DNA of 64,000 nucleotides from Hippopus hippopus. Lineage: Eukaryota; Mollusca; Bivalvia; Cardiida; Cardiidae. Location: contig OX328111.1 in the NCBI GenBank assembly GCA_946811185.2, positions 44,380,388-44,444,387 of the forward strand. Reading direction: 5' to 3'. Position numbers and translations under genes: made by a program. Positions 45,641 through 57,197 of the stretch are shown piece by piece (within the stretch, counting starts at the first letter, position 1; each line of letters begins with the position of its first letter). The notes beneath the pieces are model-generated. The model searched no databases and was not told where the DNA came from. It was given only the letters and a program-made list of their open reading frames with translations.

Positions 45641-45943
45641 ATGGAAGAGCTAAGAAAAACGATGGAAGAGCTAAGAAAAACGATGGAAGAGCTAAGAAAA
45701 ACGATGAGAGCAGCGGAGACCCTCCAATTTAAAATTGAGAAACTACTATTCACCGGTTGGGACTTTTGGGACTTTGCCCAAACCAAGAAGGAGTTCGTCA
45801 TCCCAGAAACTGAATGCTGGGATGACGACGATGAGCCACCGTTCTCATTAAACTATAACTTGGACGAGCAGGCGGTGGCAAGAAACAGAAGACGGACAAT
45901 GAGCAGCTGCCCAGCTTGTGGGAAAGTTGGAGGTTGTGCTTAA
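45641..45943 (+). CDS. 100-aa arm protein, right-arm copy
   Basis: Near-identical to 33158-33460: three MEELRKT heptads, GWDFWDFAQ, acidic middle, CPACGKVGGCA end. It lies in the inverted repeat, so the gene is diploid within one element. The hairpin over the stop and stem-loops at 45962-45977 (one mismatch) and 45986-46001 (perfect) follow. Confidence 0.78.
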   Translation: MEELRKTMEELRKTMEELRKTMRAAETLQFKIEKLLFTGWDFWDFAQTKKEFVIPETECWDDDDEPPFSLNYNLDEQAVARNRRRTMSSCPACGKVGGCA

Positions 45944-45959
45944 AAACACAACCTCCAAA

Positions 45960-46350
45960 ACAGCCCTTTTCAGGACTACCCCAACAGCCCTTTTCAGGGC
46001 TAACCATCTACCATGAAAGATCTATCTTTCTTCAAATTGTCAGACGAAAGTTCTATCTTTCTTCAAATTGTCATTTCTTAAAATTGTCAGACGAAAGTTC
46101 TATCTTTTCTTCAAATTGTCAGACGAAAGTTCTATCTTCAAATTGTCACAGCTCTTTTCAGAGCTAGCCCAACAGTCCTTTTTTAGGACTAACCATTTAG
46201 CACGAAATTTCTATCTTTTCTTCAAATTGTCAGACGAAAGTTCTATCTTCAAATTATCATAGCTCTTTTCAGAGCTAACCCAACAGTCCTTTTTTAGGAC
46301 TAACCATTTAGCACGAAAGTTCTATCTTTTCTTCAAATTGTCAATCTTCT
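45960..46350 (+). repeat. Stem-loop/CGAAAG array, element 2 right
   Basis: Histone-like stem-loops at 45986-46001 and 46150-46165 plus AGTCCT-TTTTT-AGGACT forms, with ACGAAAGTTCTATC blocks between. Inverse of 32720-33140. Confidence 0.82.
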
Positions 46351-46399
46351 TTCTTTTAGAAGAGTTACACTCCAAAGAGTAAAAAAACTCAGAAAAAAA

Positions 46400-46690
46400 G
46401 TCTAAGTCCAACTCAGTGCTCAGGCTTTTAGAGAGAGAAATCATCCATAGGTGAAGAAAAAACTAAGTCCATCTCAGTGGTCAGGCTTTTAGAGAGAGAA
46501 ATCATCCATAGGTGAAGAAAAAACTAAGTCCAACTCAGTGATATAGGGACAAATTCCTTTTACAGAGAGAAATCATCCATAGGTGAAGAAAAAAGTCTAA
46601 GTCCAACTCATTGATATAGGGACAAATTCCTTTTAGAGAGAGAAATCATCCATAGGTGAAGAAAAAACTAAGTCCAACTCAGTGATATAG
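46400..46690. repeat. Arm minisatellite (element 2, right)
   Basis: Five units; the uninterrupted version of the array split by the 2.5-kb insertion on the left. Confidence 0.88.
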
Positions 46691-46813
46691 GGACAAATTC
46701 CCTCAGGGTAGGCAACCTGGGCGCTGTAGGGTAGGTAGCCCGGGGCGCTACAGGGTAGGTAGCCTGGGACGCGGCGGTTCGGCCGCGTCCCTAGGCTACC
46801 TCCCTATACTACT
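46690..46813. repeat. Terminal inverted repeat, right end (element 2)
   Basis: Inverse of 29754-29875, ending TCCCTATACTACT, with the terminal hairpin mirrored. Confidence 0.9.
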
Positions 46814-46819
46814 AGCGGA
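46814..46819. other. Target site duplication, right (element 2)
   Basis: AGCGGA, identical to 29748-29753. Confidence 0.92.
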
Positions 46820-49800
46820 TAAAAGGAAGAGAAAAACAGATGACATGACAACCTTGTCTATTGTTCTGTTGAATTTGGGTCCTGTTTTTACACATTGTCC
46901 AATGTTATAATATATTTATCATTTTTATACACGTACGTTCATATTATTTCCATCTGTTAAAACTTTTTAAGAGATTTATAAAAACTGATATTTCCCCAAG
47001 TTTTTTTTAATGTTACTATAGATTTTTTTTGAATTGCATTTTTTTCTCCCTCAATTTTTTAAGAAGACTGAGATTATTACTATTTATCAGACAAAGTGGT
47101 CTAATAACTGACCAATTATAAACTGCATCAAAAACGCACTCAATAGATCAATAGCAAAATGTACAAAACAAGCAGTCTGATCTTGGGCCTAATCGATTCT
47201 ATATGTCGACATTTTTTTGGTTAAAAAAAAAAACCCTGACATCGCAATATCAACAGATGACTGAAATCAGCAGAAAATTCGGCGTTTTGGGAGTATCGAT
47301 TTTACCCGTACCACACACTCCCGAGTTTTAACGGTACTGAAATAAAAGCTTTTGAAAACATGGTGAGAAAAGGAGAAAGTGCCAGTAGCCAGCGTTGTTT
47401 CCTTTTCCCACAATATTAAACAGCATTCTCTTCTTTTCCCACAATGTTTTATACACTTCCAAAGTCAAGAATGTCATTTGAACTATATCTAATTCATTGT
47501 CTGAAATTGATTTTAATCTGGTGAAGTCAAAAAGTTCTCCATATTGTAAAAAGTTTTAAATTATTGACGGGACAATTCGATTTATTTGGCAGTCAAGAAC
47601 CTTAGCAAATTATCCTACGGGTTTACGACCCTGAGAAAGAAAGCGTTTGAAAACACATGAAAGGGAAAAATGCATGTGATCAGCTTTAAAATAGCAAGGA
47701 AACATGAATATGTGAGTTGTCGGCATAAAGTACTTTTAATATGGCATTAATCATCACACATTTGAATCTAAAAGCTAAAGAGTGGAAATAATTAGCAAAT
47801 GAAGAATTCCTTATTCAAAATCTTGATAAACTTGATTTTAAATCCTTAGAAATAATCTCATAAATATCAAAAGTCTGGTCTTATATCAGATCTATAGGAT
47901 ACTGAATGCATATTTCACAGGATTACTGTCATGATCAAACAACCTGGGTATAAACTGCAGTCATGTAGGTATTTGTATATCTTAAACATAGCATGGGGTC
48001 CGTATGTTAATGTATAACATTACGTAACACAATCAAGATACCCGATAGGCGTCTTATCTAACAGTGAGACGCGGTCATCATCGTGGAACTCCGGCACAAT
48101 CCGAACAATCAGGGAAAAAGAAAAAAATAGGACAGCTGCTTTAAAAAACTGTAAAAAGGGCCAAAAGTTTATTTTCTAAATGACTGAAAATTATACCAAA
48201 TTAAAGAACAATAAATAAGCTTTCTGACTTCACTGGAGATAATTTTGACTTTTCAACACAATGTACAGACTCATTTCCGTCTACCATGTGCTCACAAAAC
48301 CACTGACGTGTTCTCAAACAGTGAAGTTATTTAAAACAGAATTGACATGTCGAACATAACGGTTAATAAGTAAAATTTGTATTCGGTTGTGTTGTTTATG
48401 ATAGATCAGACGATACCCGTGTGGTCTGATCTCCACACTTTCCCCACCCTAATATACATTTGTGACGATGCCATACAAAACCATCAAAATAAAATGCTGT
48501 CTGCTGAGAATGTAACAGCTCTGTGCTGCAGGTTAGAGATTAATGTTTTCAAAAACATTGTAACAAGAGAAACTTCTTCGTACTATCCCTAGCTTTGTGG
48601 GCAGCTTTTCAAAAAATGTATCCAACCGAGGTATTTTTACTATTGTACCATTTTTGTTAATAAAACTATGAAAAAAATCAGATATTGAATTTAATATAAT
48701 GATAAGAAAATCAGGGATTGAATTCCAAAGATGTAATAAATATATGTACATACTGTTATATTTCAAGCGTTCGTTCCCCCCCCCCCCCCCACACACACAC
48801 ACACACCGGCTTTTGTCCCATCATAAGAAACTTGTCCAGCGGGGTTAATTTTTTTCAAACTCTTCAGGAATATTGGCAATGTATGACTTCCCCAATTTAA
48901 AAGCAACTGTAGATAACACGATAAATATGGCTCAAATTATGGAATTTGTATCACTTAAGGCGTGAAGACATTGTTGGAAAAAGAGCAAATGCTGATCACC
49001 AGCATTACTATCGTTGACCAAAAGTTTTCAAACGCTTTCTTTCGGTAAAATTTGGGGTAGGTCAAATTGTAAGACCTGAAAGGAAAATGAATTTTATAAT
49101 TTTGGTACCCCAGTAGTTTACAACCTCAGGATATATCCTGCAGAGTTGTTTTCCAATAAATTGAAACCCTTTGCACTCGAAGCGCGATATTCGGGTTATT
49201 AGTGCAAAGGGTTTGCAGAGATCGCCAGTCAATATACCAATCCGTAGTGATCGATTTCACGGCCCAAAGGGATCAAACTCTTATAATTTAATTGGCTAAC
49301 ATGGCGGTCAAATAGCAGTTATCGGGTTTGATTTGCATGGTAAAGTTAGCCATGTTCCAAGCCACTGGCTGATTTCCCACATAACCATAGTCGAAACAAT
49401 GGTTAGCGGTGAAACAGAGGAATGGATTGTGTCGATATGAGCGGGGATCAAATCAGCGACCTCTGTTCTCGAGTCCTGTACGCTACCGTTTGAGCTACCG
49501 GGGCGCGGCCTATCCTAGGACACACAGGAATATGTAAGGTTCCACCGTAATGTAACTAATGTTGGAAATGGCGTAAATATCATTCAACAAATCAATTGTA
49601 TTTTTAAGATAAATGAAACTGACAACTTAAAAAAAAAAACTGTTTCCAAATGTGTTCTTTTTTCAAAAAATAAGATGTTGTTTAAGGGCACAGACCGTGT
49701 GTGTAAAGCTTGCCATGCAGTATCAAAGTGGTTTCAGTCGGTAAATAGTCCTTGTGTTCGGGTGTACATAGATAAATTGCAAAGGTAGTCTATGCTCTAC

Positions 49801-50133
49801 CTGTAGTAATCTACATAATTATTTTTATGCGAAGCCATCGTTGTTTACCAGTTGGTTTCTTCAGTCATGTATTTAATGCAATAGCGTTTCTTTAAAGACC
49901 CTGGTGAAGTAGCATTTTGAAAAGACTGTTGGAAAAGGAGAAAATGCTGGTAACCAGCATTTTTTCCTTTTCCTACAATCTTTTTTAATCCCTCCAAGAC
50001 ATATGTTTTCATTTGAGCTACACTTTATTTGTCGTCTGCAAATACTTTCCTTTTGGACAAGTCTAAACAATTTTTAGTCGAATATTTAAATGATAAGCGA
50101 GTCATAACGTTAAAAGGATACAAATATTAGTAC
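46820..50133. other. Repeat-rich host DNA without supported gene
   Basis: P2 palindromes near 47365-47420 and 49922-49980, a diverged half near 48972-49010, a C-run plus (CA)n at 48777-48804 and a SINE-like tRNA fragment near 49440-49505 on the minus strand. Open frames here are short and show no recognisable protein. Confidence 0.6.
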
Positions 50134-50379
50134 CTTGTCTTTTATAATATGACACATTCGCCATATTTGTTAACTCCGAGAGAAAGTAGGTCGTGATTGG
50201 TACACACAATTTACTGACGTCATTGTAAAAGAACCCAAAGCAAGCAACCCGTCTACAGAATGTTCCGCAATGGCTTACACTTAGTGCATACTTTTCTTCC
50301 CTGTGACCTGGTATGACATCTTTGGTTGCGGGGTCAAGTTCGAATCTGTGCAGCTCAAGAATACCATTGAGGCCAGACA
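50134..50379 (-). CDS. PAN/apple-like domain exon of a secreted protein
   Basis: Minus-strand exon with acceptor ACATTTTGCAG and donor ACAAG/GTACTA, starting and ending in phase 1. It encodes an extracellular Cys-containing module: HCGTFCRRVACFGFFYND then KLCVPITTYF. The H-C-x2-F-C...C-x-G-F-x-Y pattern is typical of PAN/apple domains, which bind proteins or sugars. The downstream exon is not found here. Joins in phase to the signal-peptide exon at 50615-50711. Confidence 0.6.
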
Positions 50380-50614
50380 CTGCAAAATGTTGAAGTAGAG
50401 TTCAAATGTAGTTTGCGGTTTAGAAAGCTATATCAGTAAAAATCTATTGGATACGTCGGAGTGGTCCTTTATACATAATTTAAATGTAAATTTTTACGGC
50501 ACAAATTGTATTCAACTCCAAAATCACTCAAAAACATCAGAGAGACAGAGAGACAGAGACAGAGACAGAGAGAGAGAGAGAGAGAGAGGCAGGCAGAAGA
50601 GCAAAGGTGAATAC

Positions 50615-50711
50615 CTTGATTGCTGGTCACCATGAATATACTCGCTATTGACACAACCACAATATATCCAGAGGAAAACATTTTATTTGACCTGAGAATT
50701 ACAAGCTTCAT
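50615..50711 (-). CDS. Signal-peptide exon of the PAN-like gene
   Basis: MKLVILRSNKMFSSGYIVVV then SIASIFMVTSNQ: a hydrophobic secretion signal, with donor TCAAG/GTATTC and phase 1 matching the acceptor at 50379. Either of two Met codons may start it. The intron contains a (GA)n-rich tract (about 50535-50588). Confidence 0.55.
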
Positions 50712-50954
50712 AACCAGTATGAACTTATAATATTATTGGGGTCCTGTGCCAGACGCAGGTAATATAAGGTGAGATAAAACAGGACTAGGGTTCGGACTTA
50801 TTAAATAACCGGAACAAGAAACTTGGGCAATATTAGATAACATGGAAAAATGAATATTACAAAAGAAAATCTTTCGAGGTCAAGGCCTCATTGATCAAGG
50901 TAACCTCTTAATATCTAATTAAAATCAATTCTTAATGGGTACTAAATAAATGAG

Positions 50955-51452
50955 CATCGCTCTGGAAAAAGGGGGCTTAATGCATCTTCTTGATCCATTA
51001 TATCAAGCAAGCCATTAAAAAGTTATGGATCCATAATAGCCACTATTCTTAACAACCGATTTATTCACGAGGTAGACTGGTCCTTGAACATACAGAATAT
51101 TGACCAATAGCGAAAAGTCTAGGCCCAGGTCAGCCTGCGCGGAATGTGCAGGCTGACCTGGGTCGATACTTTTCGCAGATGCATTAAGCCCCCTTTTCAC
51201 AGAGCTTGGTTCAAATGTAATATGAGCGGCACTCTGCCAAAAAGGAGATTAGATGCATTTTTGTGATGCATCATACCAAGCAAGTCATCACATAATTATA
51301 GATCCAGAAAAAAACATTTTGTTTGACAAGCGACATGATCATGAGGTAGACTGGTCTTTTGAGATGCAGAATATTGACTAATAGCAAACGATTTCTGTCG
51401 AGATTAGCCTGCGCAGATGCATTAAACCCCCTTTTCACAGAGTATGGTTCAT
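50955..51452. repeat. Two P3 fold-back MITE copies
   Basis: 50955-51212 is a well-preserved copy with an intact central palindrome. 51222-51452 is a diverged copy lacking part of it. 51453-51745 holds nothing recognisable. Confidence 0.75.
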
Positions 51453-51749
51453 AGATAAATGTCAAGATAGTTTCCGTCAGAAACACATCACAGAATATCG
51501 CACCGTATAGATTACAAAATATCGAAGTACGTCAAAAATCAGATCAGCACAAATTCAGTGCAATCTAATCTCTATCTACACTATGCGTGAAAACACTTTA
51601 ATTCGAGTTTAACATTCCCAAGATTAAGAATATTTTGGCGCTCTCTTTCGGTTCACCCGCAATAGTCAAGGTAGACGACTCTTGACGGTTTCTTGGCATC
51701 AAGAACGATAATCAACCTAATTAACTTTTCCAATGCCAAATGGCAAACT

Positions 51750-51832
51750 AAATAGCTTTTGCGGACAGTGTAGATCCAGATCAAACTGCATAAAGCATGC
51801 AGTCTGATCTGGATATACACCGTCCGCAACCT
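51750..51832. repeat. P1 palindrome copy
   Basis: TTTTGCGGACAGTGTAGATC mirrored around a GCATAAAGCATGC centre. Confidence 0.7.
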
Positions 51833-52029
51833 GACGCTAAATAAAGAATGAAATCATCTTCAGATGTATCTGAACTCTACTTTCAGACTTGGAAAAAGTC
51901 AAATCCGAATAGTTCACAGCGAAATGAGTTAACCTTTCACAAGACGACCGAATTTTAAACTTGTCCAAATTGAAAGCATTTGCAGACGACAAAATTAAAC
52001 GTTAATCAGATAACGAATTTTATCTCAAA

Positions 52030-52872
52030 TGGGTGAGAAAACATTGTGGAAAAAGGAGAAAACGCTGGTAACAAGCAATATTTTCTCCTTTTACCACAAT
52101 GTCTTCAAAAACCTTCTTGTAAAAGGTTGTTAAAACAACTCAAAATCGTTTTTGGAAAGGGTTGAAAGATTAACGGAAGTTTGTTGTTGAAGTTAGGCTT
52201 TGATATTTTCTAGTTTATTTTTTGATAAGCCAATAACTGAACGAAATTTTATCACTCGACAATCTGAGTTTTATCCGTACCGGATGTGGTTGGCCTTAGT
52301 TGGCCTTAACCTGAAAATAAATTGTTAGACTCGATTCATTTAAAAATAATTTATAAACGGTCAATCAAATGTGGCCCAAAAGATGTCGGTTTTCTTTGTT
52401 AAGGAAGAAAACACTGCAAGGAGAGGACAAGACTAGATGATTATTATTAGCGTTTTCTACTTTTCCGATTATGTTTTCAAAAAAGCCTTCTTCCTGGCCA
52501 AATCAATGGAGGATTTGGTAGAGGGTTACTTTAGGTTATCGGTAAAATGTTTGGCCTACATTCCTCTACATATAATTTCATTTATTAGCTCTTTGCCCCA
52601 TAGTCCCGAGTTTAAAATACCCCCGGCGAGGACGAAAGCTTTCGAAAACATCGTGGGAAAAGGAGAAAATGCTGGTAACCAGCATTTTCTCCTTTTCCCA
52701 CCATGTTTTCTACACAGTGAAAGACAAACCTCTACATTGTTTAATCTATCAACCCTTTAAGACGCAATCCCGAGTTTTAAAGATCCCGAGGACGAAAGCT
52801 TCCGAAAACATCGTGGGAAAAGGATAAAATACTGGTAACCAGCATTTTCTCCTTTTCCCACAATGTTTTCAA
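52030..52872. repeat. Cluster of three P2 palindromes
   Basis: Copies at 52036-52100, 52646-52710 and 52807-52868, the last two only about 100 bp apart. Each is flanked by related text (CCGAGTTTTAAA on the left, AATTTGTCGTCTGCAAA-like on the right), so the palindrome is the core of a longer repeat. Confidence 0.75.
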
Positions 52873-53530
52873 CTCTATCATTTGGGTCACATTTGAATTG
52901 TCGCCTTCAAATAATTTCAATTCTGACAAGTCTGAAATTTTGTTGTTTGGAAAAGAATTAGTCCTTCAAGGGGCTTTAATAAAGTGAGGTTTTAAATACG
53001 CGCTATAGTGGCACCCAGCCTGGGTCCATATTCGCCAACCATTCTTAAGAACATTCTCAGCCTTATTCTCCATTAGTGAGTCTTCGGCCTCTTACTCTCA
53101 TATTAAAAGACGGAAGCTGCCGAGATTGGCCGAATATACTTTACAAAAAGGTTGATGTTTACTGATGAGTTAAGGGCCGTAGACCTTAAATACGGGCTAA
53201 AGTTGCACCCAACCTGATATCAGCCCACAAGTCTTTGAGAATCAAGATCTTAACAAAGGATTACAAGATTATATTCGCGTGCAAAGATGGCTTTGGAACT
53301 TTAATACAATCAGAAACAGAGTTATATAAAAACCACAATGAAAGAGCCATATTTCTTTTATTTTCTTCTCTGTTAACTTTCTCTACCTTAGAACCTCTTC
53401 GCATGAGGATGTTAACTCTTAAACTCGTTACCAAACAACACAATTTTGGTTTTGTCCAAATTGAAAGTAACTGTGGACGACAAATTAAAGGTATCAAATT
53501 TGACTCAATTTTTCCTTAGTAGAGCAGAAA

Positions 53531-54020
53531 ACAATGTGGGAAAAGGAGAAAATGCTGGTTAGCAGTATTTTCTCCTTTTCTCACAGTGTTTTCAATAGGC
53601 TTCTTCCTCAGGGTTGGTAAAAATCGGGACTGTGTGATAAAGAGTTAACCCCTAGACTGCTAAGCGCGACTCACTGACCTTTTGCGGACAGCGTAGATCA
53701 AGATCAGACTGCACAGAACGTGCAGTCTGATCTTGGATCTACTCTGTCCGATAAGGAGATATCATTCCCCAAAACATAACTTTGAAATAGCAATATTTGG
53801 GTTTTTACCATCGAATTGAAAATTTCATTTTAGTTATTTAGCAGGATAAGGGTTAACGAACGACAAAATTTTAGACTAGTCCAACTTGAAAGCATTTGCA
53901 GGTGACAACATAAATGTGACACAAACACTATAAATTTTCTTCTTGATAGGAGAGAAAACATTGTTGAAAATAGAAGAGAATGTTGGTTACCAGCGTTTTC
54001 TCTTTTTTCCACATTGTTTT
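53531..54020. repeat. P2 and P1 repeats
   Basis: P2 at 53531-53592, a complete P1 MITE at 53646-53852 and a diverged P2 at 53950-54020. 52873-53530 contains no gene I can support. Confidence 0.72.
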
Positions 54021-54242
54021 CAAAACTCTTCTTTATCAGGGTCGTTAAAACTTAGGATTTTTGTTTGGTAAAAGGTTGAGGGCGCAGAGTTCCGTATTCG
54101 AGATCTTCGCGGGGCAGATGAAAAGGGGGGACCGCTGACGAATCCGATCGGATTGAAAATTGATTCTTTTATATAGAAAACTGATTTCCTTAGAACTACG
54201 GTTATTATTATGTTTTGAATGGTACGTAATAAGTAATTGCAG

Positions 54243-54318
54243 AGCCCGGGCGCATAGACGGTAACGCATTGGGCTTGAAACTGAGGGGTCGCTAGTTCGA
54301 TTCTCTGGTTAGCACTTT
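54243..54318 (+). repeat. tRNA-like SINE head
   Basis: GCGCATAGACGGTAACGC followed by a B-box-like CTAGTTCGATTCTC. Possibly a decayed tRNA-derived SINE. Confidence 0.45.
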
Positions 54319-54644
54319 CCCCATTTTCTCAAGTATTTCTTTCTCCCTTCAACGGCATATCCAACCATTTTTTTGCCACAAATACTTTGTCTCCTGCAAA
54401 TGCTTTCATTTCGAAGACTATAGAGTTTTGTTTACGAAGGGAGTGGTGAATTTCTGCTCGCTTAAATATGCTTGCAGTTATCTCCATTCCATGAATCAGT
54501 TACCTAGACACTGGTCCTAGCAATGATTTTTAAATTAAGCAACTAACAAACGAAAAAAATTTAGACCCGCCTATATTCAAAGGTAGTGGCAGACGACAAA
54601 TCAAATGTGGCTCAAATTATGAATTTTGTCTCCGAACCGGTAGA

Positions 54645-55035
54645 AAACTTCGTGGGAAAAGGAGAAAATGCTGGTTATCAGCATTTTCTCCTTTTCCCAC
54701 AAAGTTTTCAAAAAACTTTTTTCCTCAAGGTCGCTAAGACACGGAATTATTGTGGAAAGAGTTGAATTTAGTTCAATAACGAAGGGAGTTAAATATTCGA
54801 CTCGCCAACAATACTTGCAGTTATCTCCCTTCCATGAATCAGCTGCCTAGAGACTAACAGCGATTTTTACATTTAAATTTATTACCAAACGAAAAAAATT
54901 TAGACCCACCAAAATTCTAAAGCTGCTTCAGACGAAAGATCAAATGTAGCTCAGATGATCAAAAAACAGCAGAAAACATCATGGAAAAACATAATGCTGG
55001 TTCCCCTCATGTTCTCTTTTTCCCACATTATTATC
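54645..55035. repeat. Two P2 palindromes
   Basis: 54649-54708 is near-perfect; 54972-55035 is diverged. The remaining 55036-55370 is A/T-rich with an (ATA/A)n run near 55208-55236. Confidence 0.7.
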
Positions 55036-55377
55036 AAGAGGCTTTTTCTTAATGGTCGCTAGTCATATACACCTACTATACCTTAAATTTCTGATTGAAT
55101 CTTAGAAATTCGAAACAATTACATAACTTGATTGAGCCATATTTTTTAGTTTGTCTTACAAAATAATACTAAAACGTATAAGAATCATTTGTTCAACCGA
55201 ATTAAAAATAATAATAATAATAAAAAAAAAAAAACGTAGTTGAAAGTGAGCAAAATTATAACCGCTCTGTTTCTGTTCATAAGTTCTTTAATGTGCGTAT
55301 GATAAAGTGGATTTTCATGTCAAAACTGGAATTACCCGTACCTAACATTAAACTGGTGAAATGTGTCATGTATAAAG

Positions 55378-55425
55378 TAGCCAGATTAGCTCAATTGGTA
55401 GAGCAAGAGGTTTATAACCCCCAAA
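55378..55425 (+). repeat. tRNA 5'-half-like fragment
   Basis: ATTAGCTCAATTGGTAGAGC is a strong A-box, followed by an anticodon-arm-like AGGTTTATAACCCC. No B-box follows at the right distance, so it is a fragment. Confidence 0.45.
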
Positions 55426-56116
55426 TCTCAACATACTTACAGGTCCACCAGCTGCCAAATGTAAACAGTTTGGGAAGCAAATTGCGCACAAATTTAAGTC
55501 ATCCCATTTCATAGTATACATACATTATGAGTCTGACATTGTGTTACAGTACAATCTGTCCAAGTTGTGGTTGCCGGTAGAAAAAAAAATGTATCATAAA
55601 ACTAGAACTAAATTAAGCAAGATTAATTTCTCTGTCAGCCACTGGCCAATCAAACGGCTAGCAATTAAAAATTTACTAATTAATTATAGTCTTTCGGATG
55701 AAACGTTAAAACCTCAAGTACATATAGGTCCCGTGTGACAGTGCTATACACCGAGCACGTAAAGAATCAGGCGTAACCTAGGTTGAGTCTCATCCTGTTT
55801 ACTGCACTTTTCCCCATAACATAACTAACAGGTTTCCAGGGGCGTCGCCAATAGGTAGAACCGATGGCGACGATAAATAAACGCAACATGAGAGTAACCT
55901 ATCTTACAAATCTGTTTATTTGCTTGCTTGATTGAATTTGGGTTTATTTATCGTTGCCACCGGTTGCCAATATGGGCGAGGCCCTCTGAAGACTGTTAGT
56001 TTTGTTACGAGGGATAGTGCAAGATACAGGACGAAATTCATCCTAAGTTACGCCTGGTTCTTTAACTCGGATGTATATCACCGTCACACGGGACCTCGGT
56101 TTAACGTGTCATCCGA

Positions 56117-56208
56117 AAGATGGGGCTCGAACCCACACCGTCAAAAGACCCAAGACTTGATGTTTACAAGTCCTACGCTGTATCACCTGAGCTATGCCGG
56201 CTGGTCTT
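56117..56208 (-). repeat. tRNA-like SINE head
   Basis: On the minus strand, an A-box-like TAGCTCAGGTGATACAGC and a B-box-like GGGTTCGAGCCCC about 50 nt apart, longer than a canonical tRNA. 55426-56116 holds no gene I can support. Confidence 0.5.
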
Positions 56209-56449
56209 TTATTTACTTACAGTCTCGAGGATGTGTGATCTATTATATTTATACAGTTGTGCGCCGTACATTATGAATTCTTGAACCAAGCGTACGGGCT
56301 TTTATAGTCTGTTGTGCCACATTCTTTTTTTTTTCTTCTGAAAAAGTTTTCAACTTGGGCCGGTCAGGCTTCTTTACCTACCAGAAAAAGTGTTCAAACT
56401 GTACCAAACAATCACCGTGTTTCAACCACTTGAGAAAGAGGCCTTTTGA

Positions 56450-56790
56450 AAACATTATGAGAAAAGGACAAAATGCTGGTAACCAGCATTTTCTCCTTTT
56501 CCCACAACGTTTTCTACTCTAACAAGGACAAATTTCCTTATTTGAGTAGTATCTAATTTGTCGTCTGCTAATGCCTTCATTTTGTCTAATTTTTTGGTTA
56601 AGAGTTTACAAAAAGGTCAACCATTTGACATAACCATTTCCATGTACTTATGGCGGGGTTGAAACAAGCTGTTTAATTTTGCTTAAATTATGCTATGATG
56701 ACTTTAATAGCTTTTACGGACAGCGTAGATCAAGATCAGAATGCACAGAACGTGGAGTCTGATCTTAGATCTACATCATCCGCGACGTGA
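56450..56790. repeat. P2 and P1 repeats
   Basis: P2 at 56453-56512 and P1 palindrome at 56712-56782. Confidence 0.7.
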
Positions 56791-57154
56791 TGCTAAACTA
56801 TGACCAAAGTTTTCTTCAACATTACTAAAAAACTACATTTAAGCCTGGACATAAATCGAAGATTTCGAGTTGGTAGCGAAAGTAAATACAACCTGTTTAT
56901 GTCACGTAAATCTACAGGCGATCATAAAAAACACCGCCTCGAGATTTTCATATTTGTCAAAATTGCTTTTTCCACTAAAATTGTCACATACAAATGGCAC
57001 GATATGAATTCAAAATGGGACAAGCTGCCGACGGGTATTTACGTTGATAGTTTTGACTGAGATCGACGGTATTAAACGGCAGTTCGGAAGCCATTTGTAC
57101 CAGGCTTCAATCGCAGAATACTGTAGTTGGCCTTTTCAGAATACAAGTTACAGA

Positions 57155-57197
57155 ATGTTGAAACTCGTTCTTCTTTCGGTGCTGTTCGTTGTCATAG
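57155..57197 (+). CDS. Secreted Cys-rich protein, exon 1 (signal peptide)
   Basis: ATG followed by LKLVLLSVLFVVI, a hydrophobic signal peptide, then donor CATAG/GTAAGT. Phase 1, matching exon 2 at 59252. The intron has TCTG-type microsatellite DNA at about 57215-57480 and a P3 copy. Confidence 0.68.

Larger units (their letters stand above)
29754..46813. mobile_element. Polinton/Maverick element 2, capsid-bearing
   Basis: A 17.1-kb element with AGTAGTATAGGG ends and 6-bp duplications. It carries protease, capsid proteins, integrase with chromodomain, packaging ATPase, accessory genes and arm genes. The polymerase is reduced to a 55-bp start and a 157-codon end. A 2.5-kb piece holding the coiled-coil, zinc-protein and 280-aa genes has been inserted into the left inverted repeat. 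Integrase, ATPase and a basic accessory gene each contain one in-frame stop, and a fourth is possible. It shares gene family, arm repeats and promoter blocks with element 1 and belongs to the same lineage. Confidence 0.95.

Noticed and set aside
29754..46813. Element 2 as an endogenous retrovirus because of the DDE integrase and zinc knuckle
   Set aside because: No reverse transcriptase or LTRs; 6-bp duplication, inverted repeats, protein-primed polymerase and adenain protease point to a Polinton.
53235..53519. 94-aa open frame
   Set aside because: No domain, no signal, overlaps repeat-derived DNA and shows no splice or promoter context.
54243..54318. tRNA-like stretches (also 20-105, 2280-2347, 55378-55425, 56117-56208, 61640-61712) as working tRNA genes
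   Set aside because: Stems do not close, box spacing is wrong or one box is missing, and SINE bodies or tails are attached in several cases.
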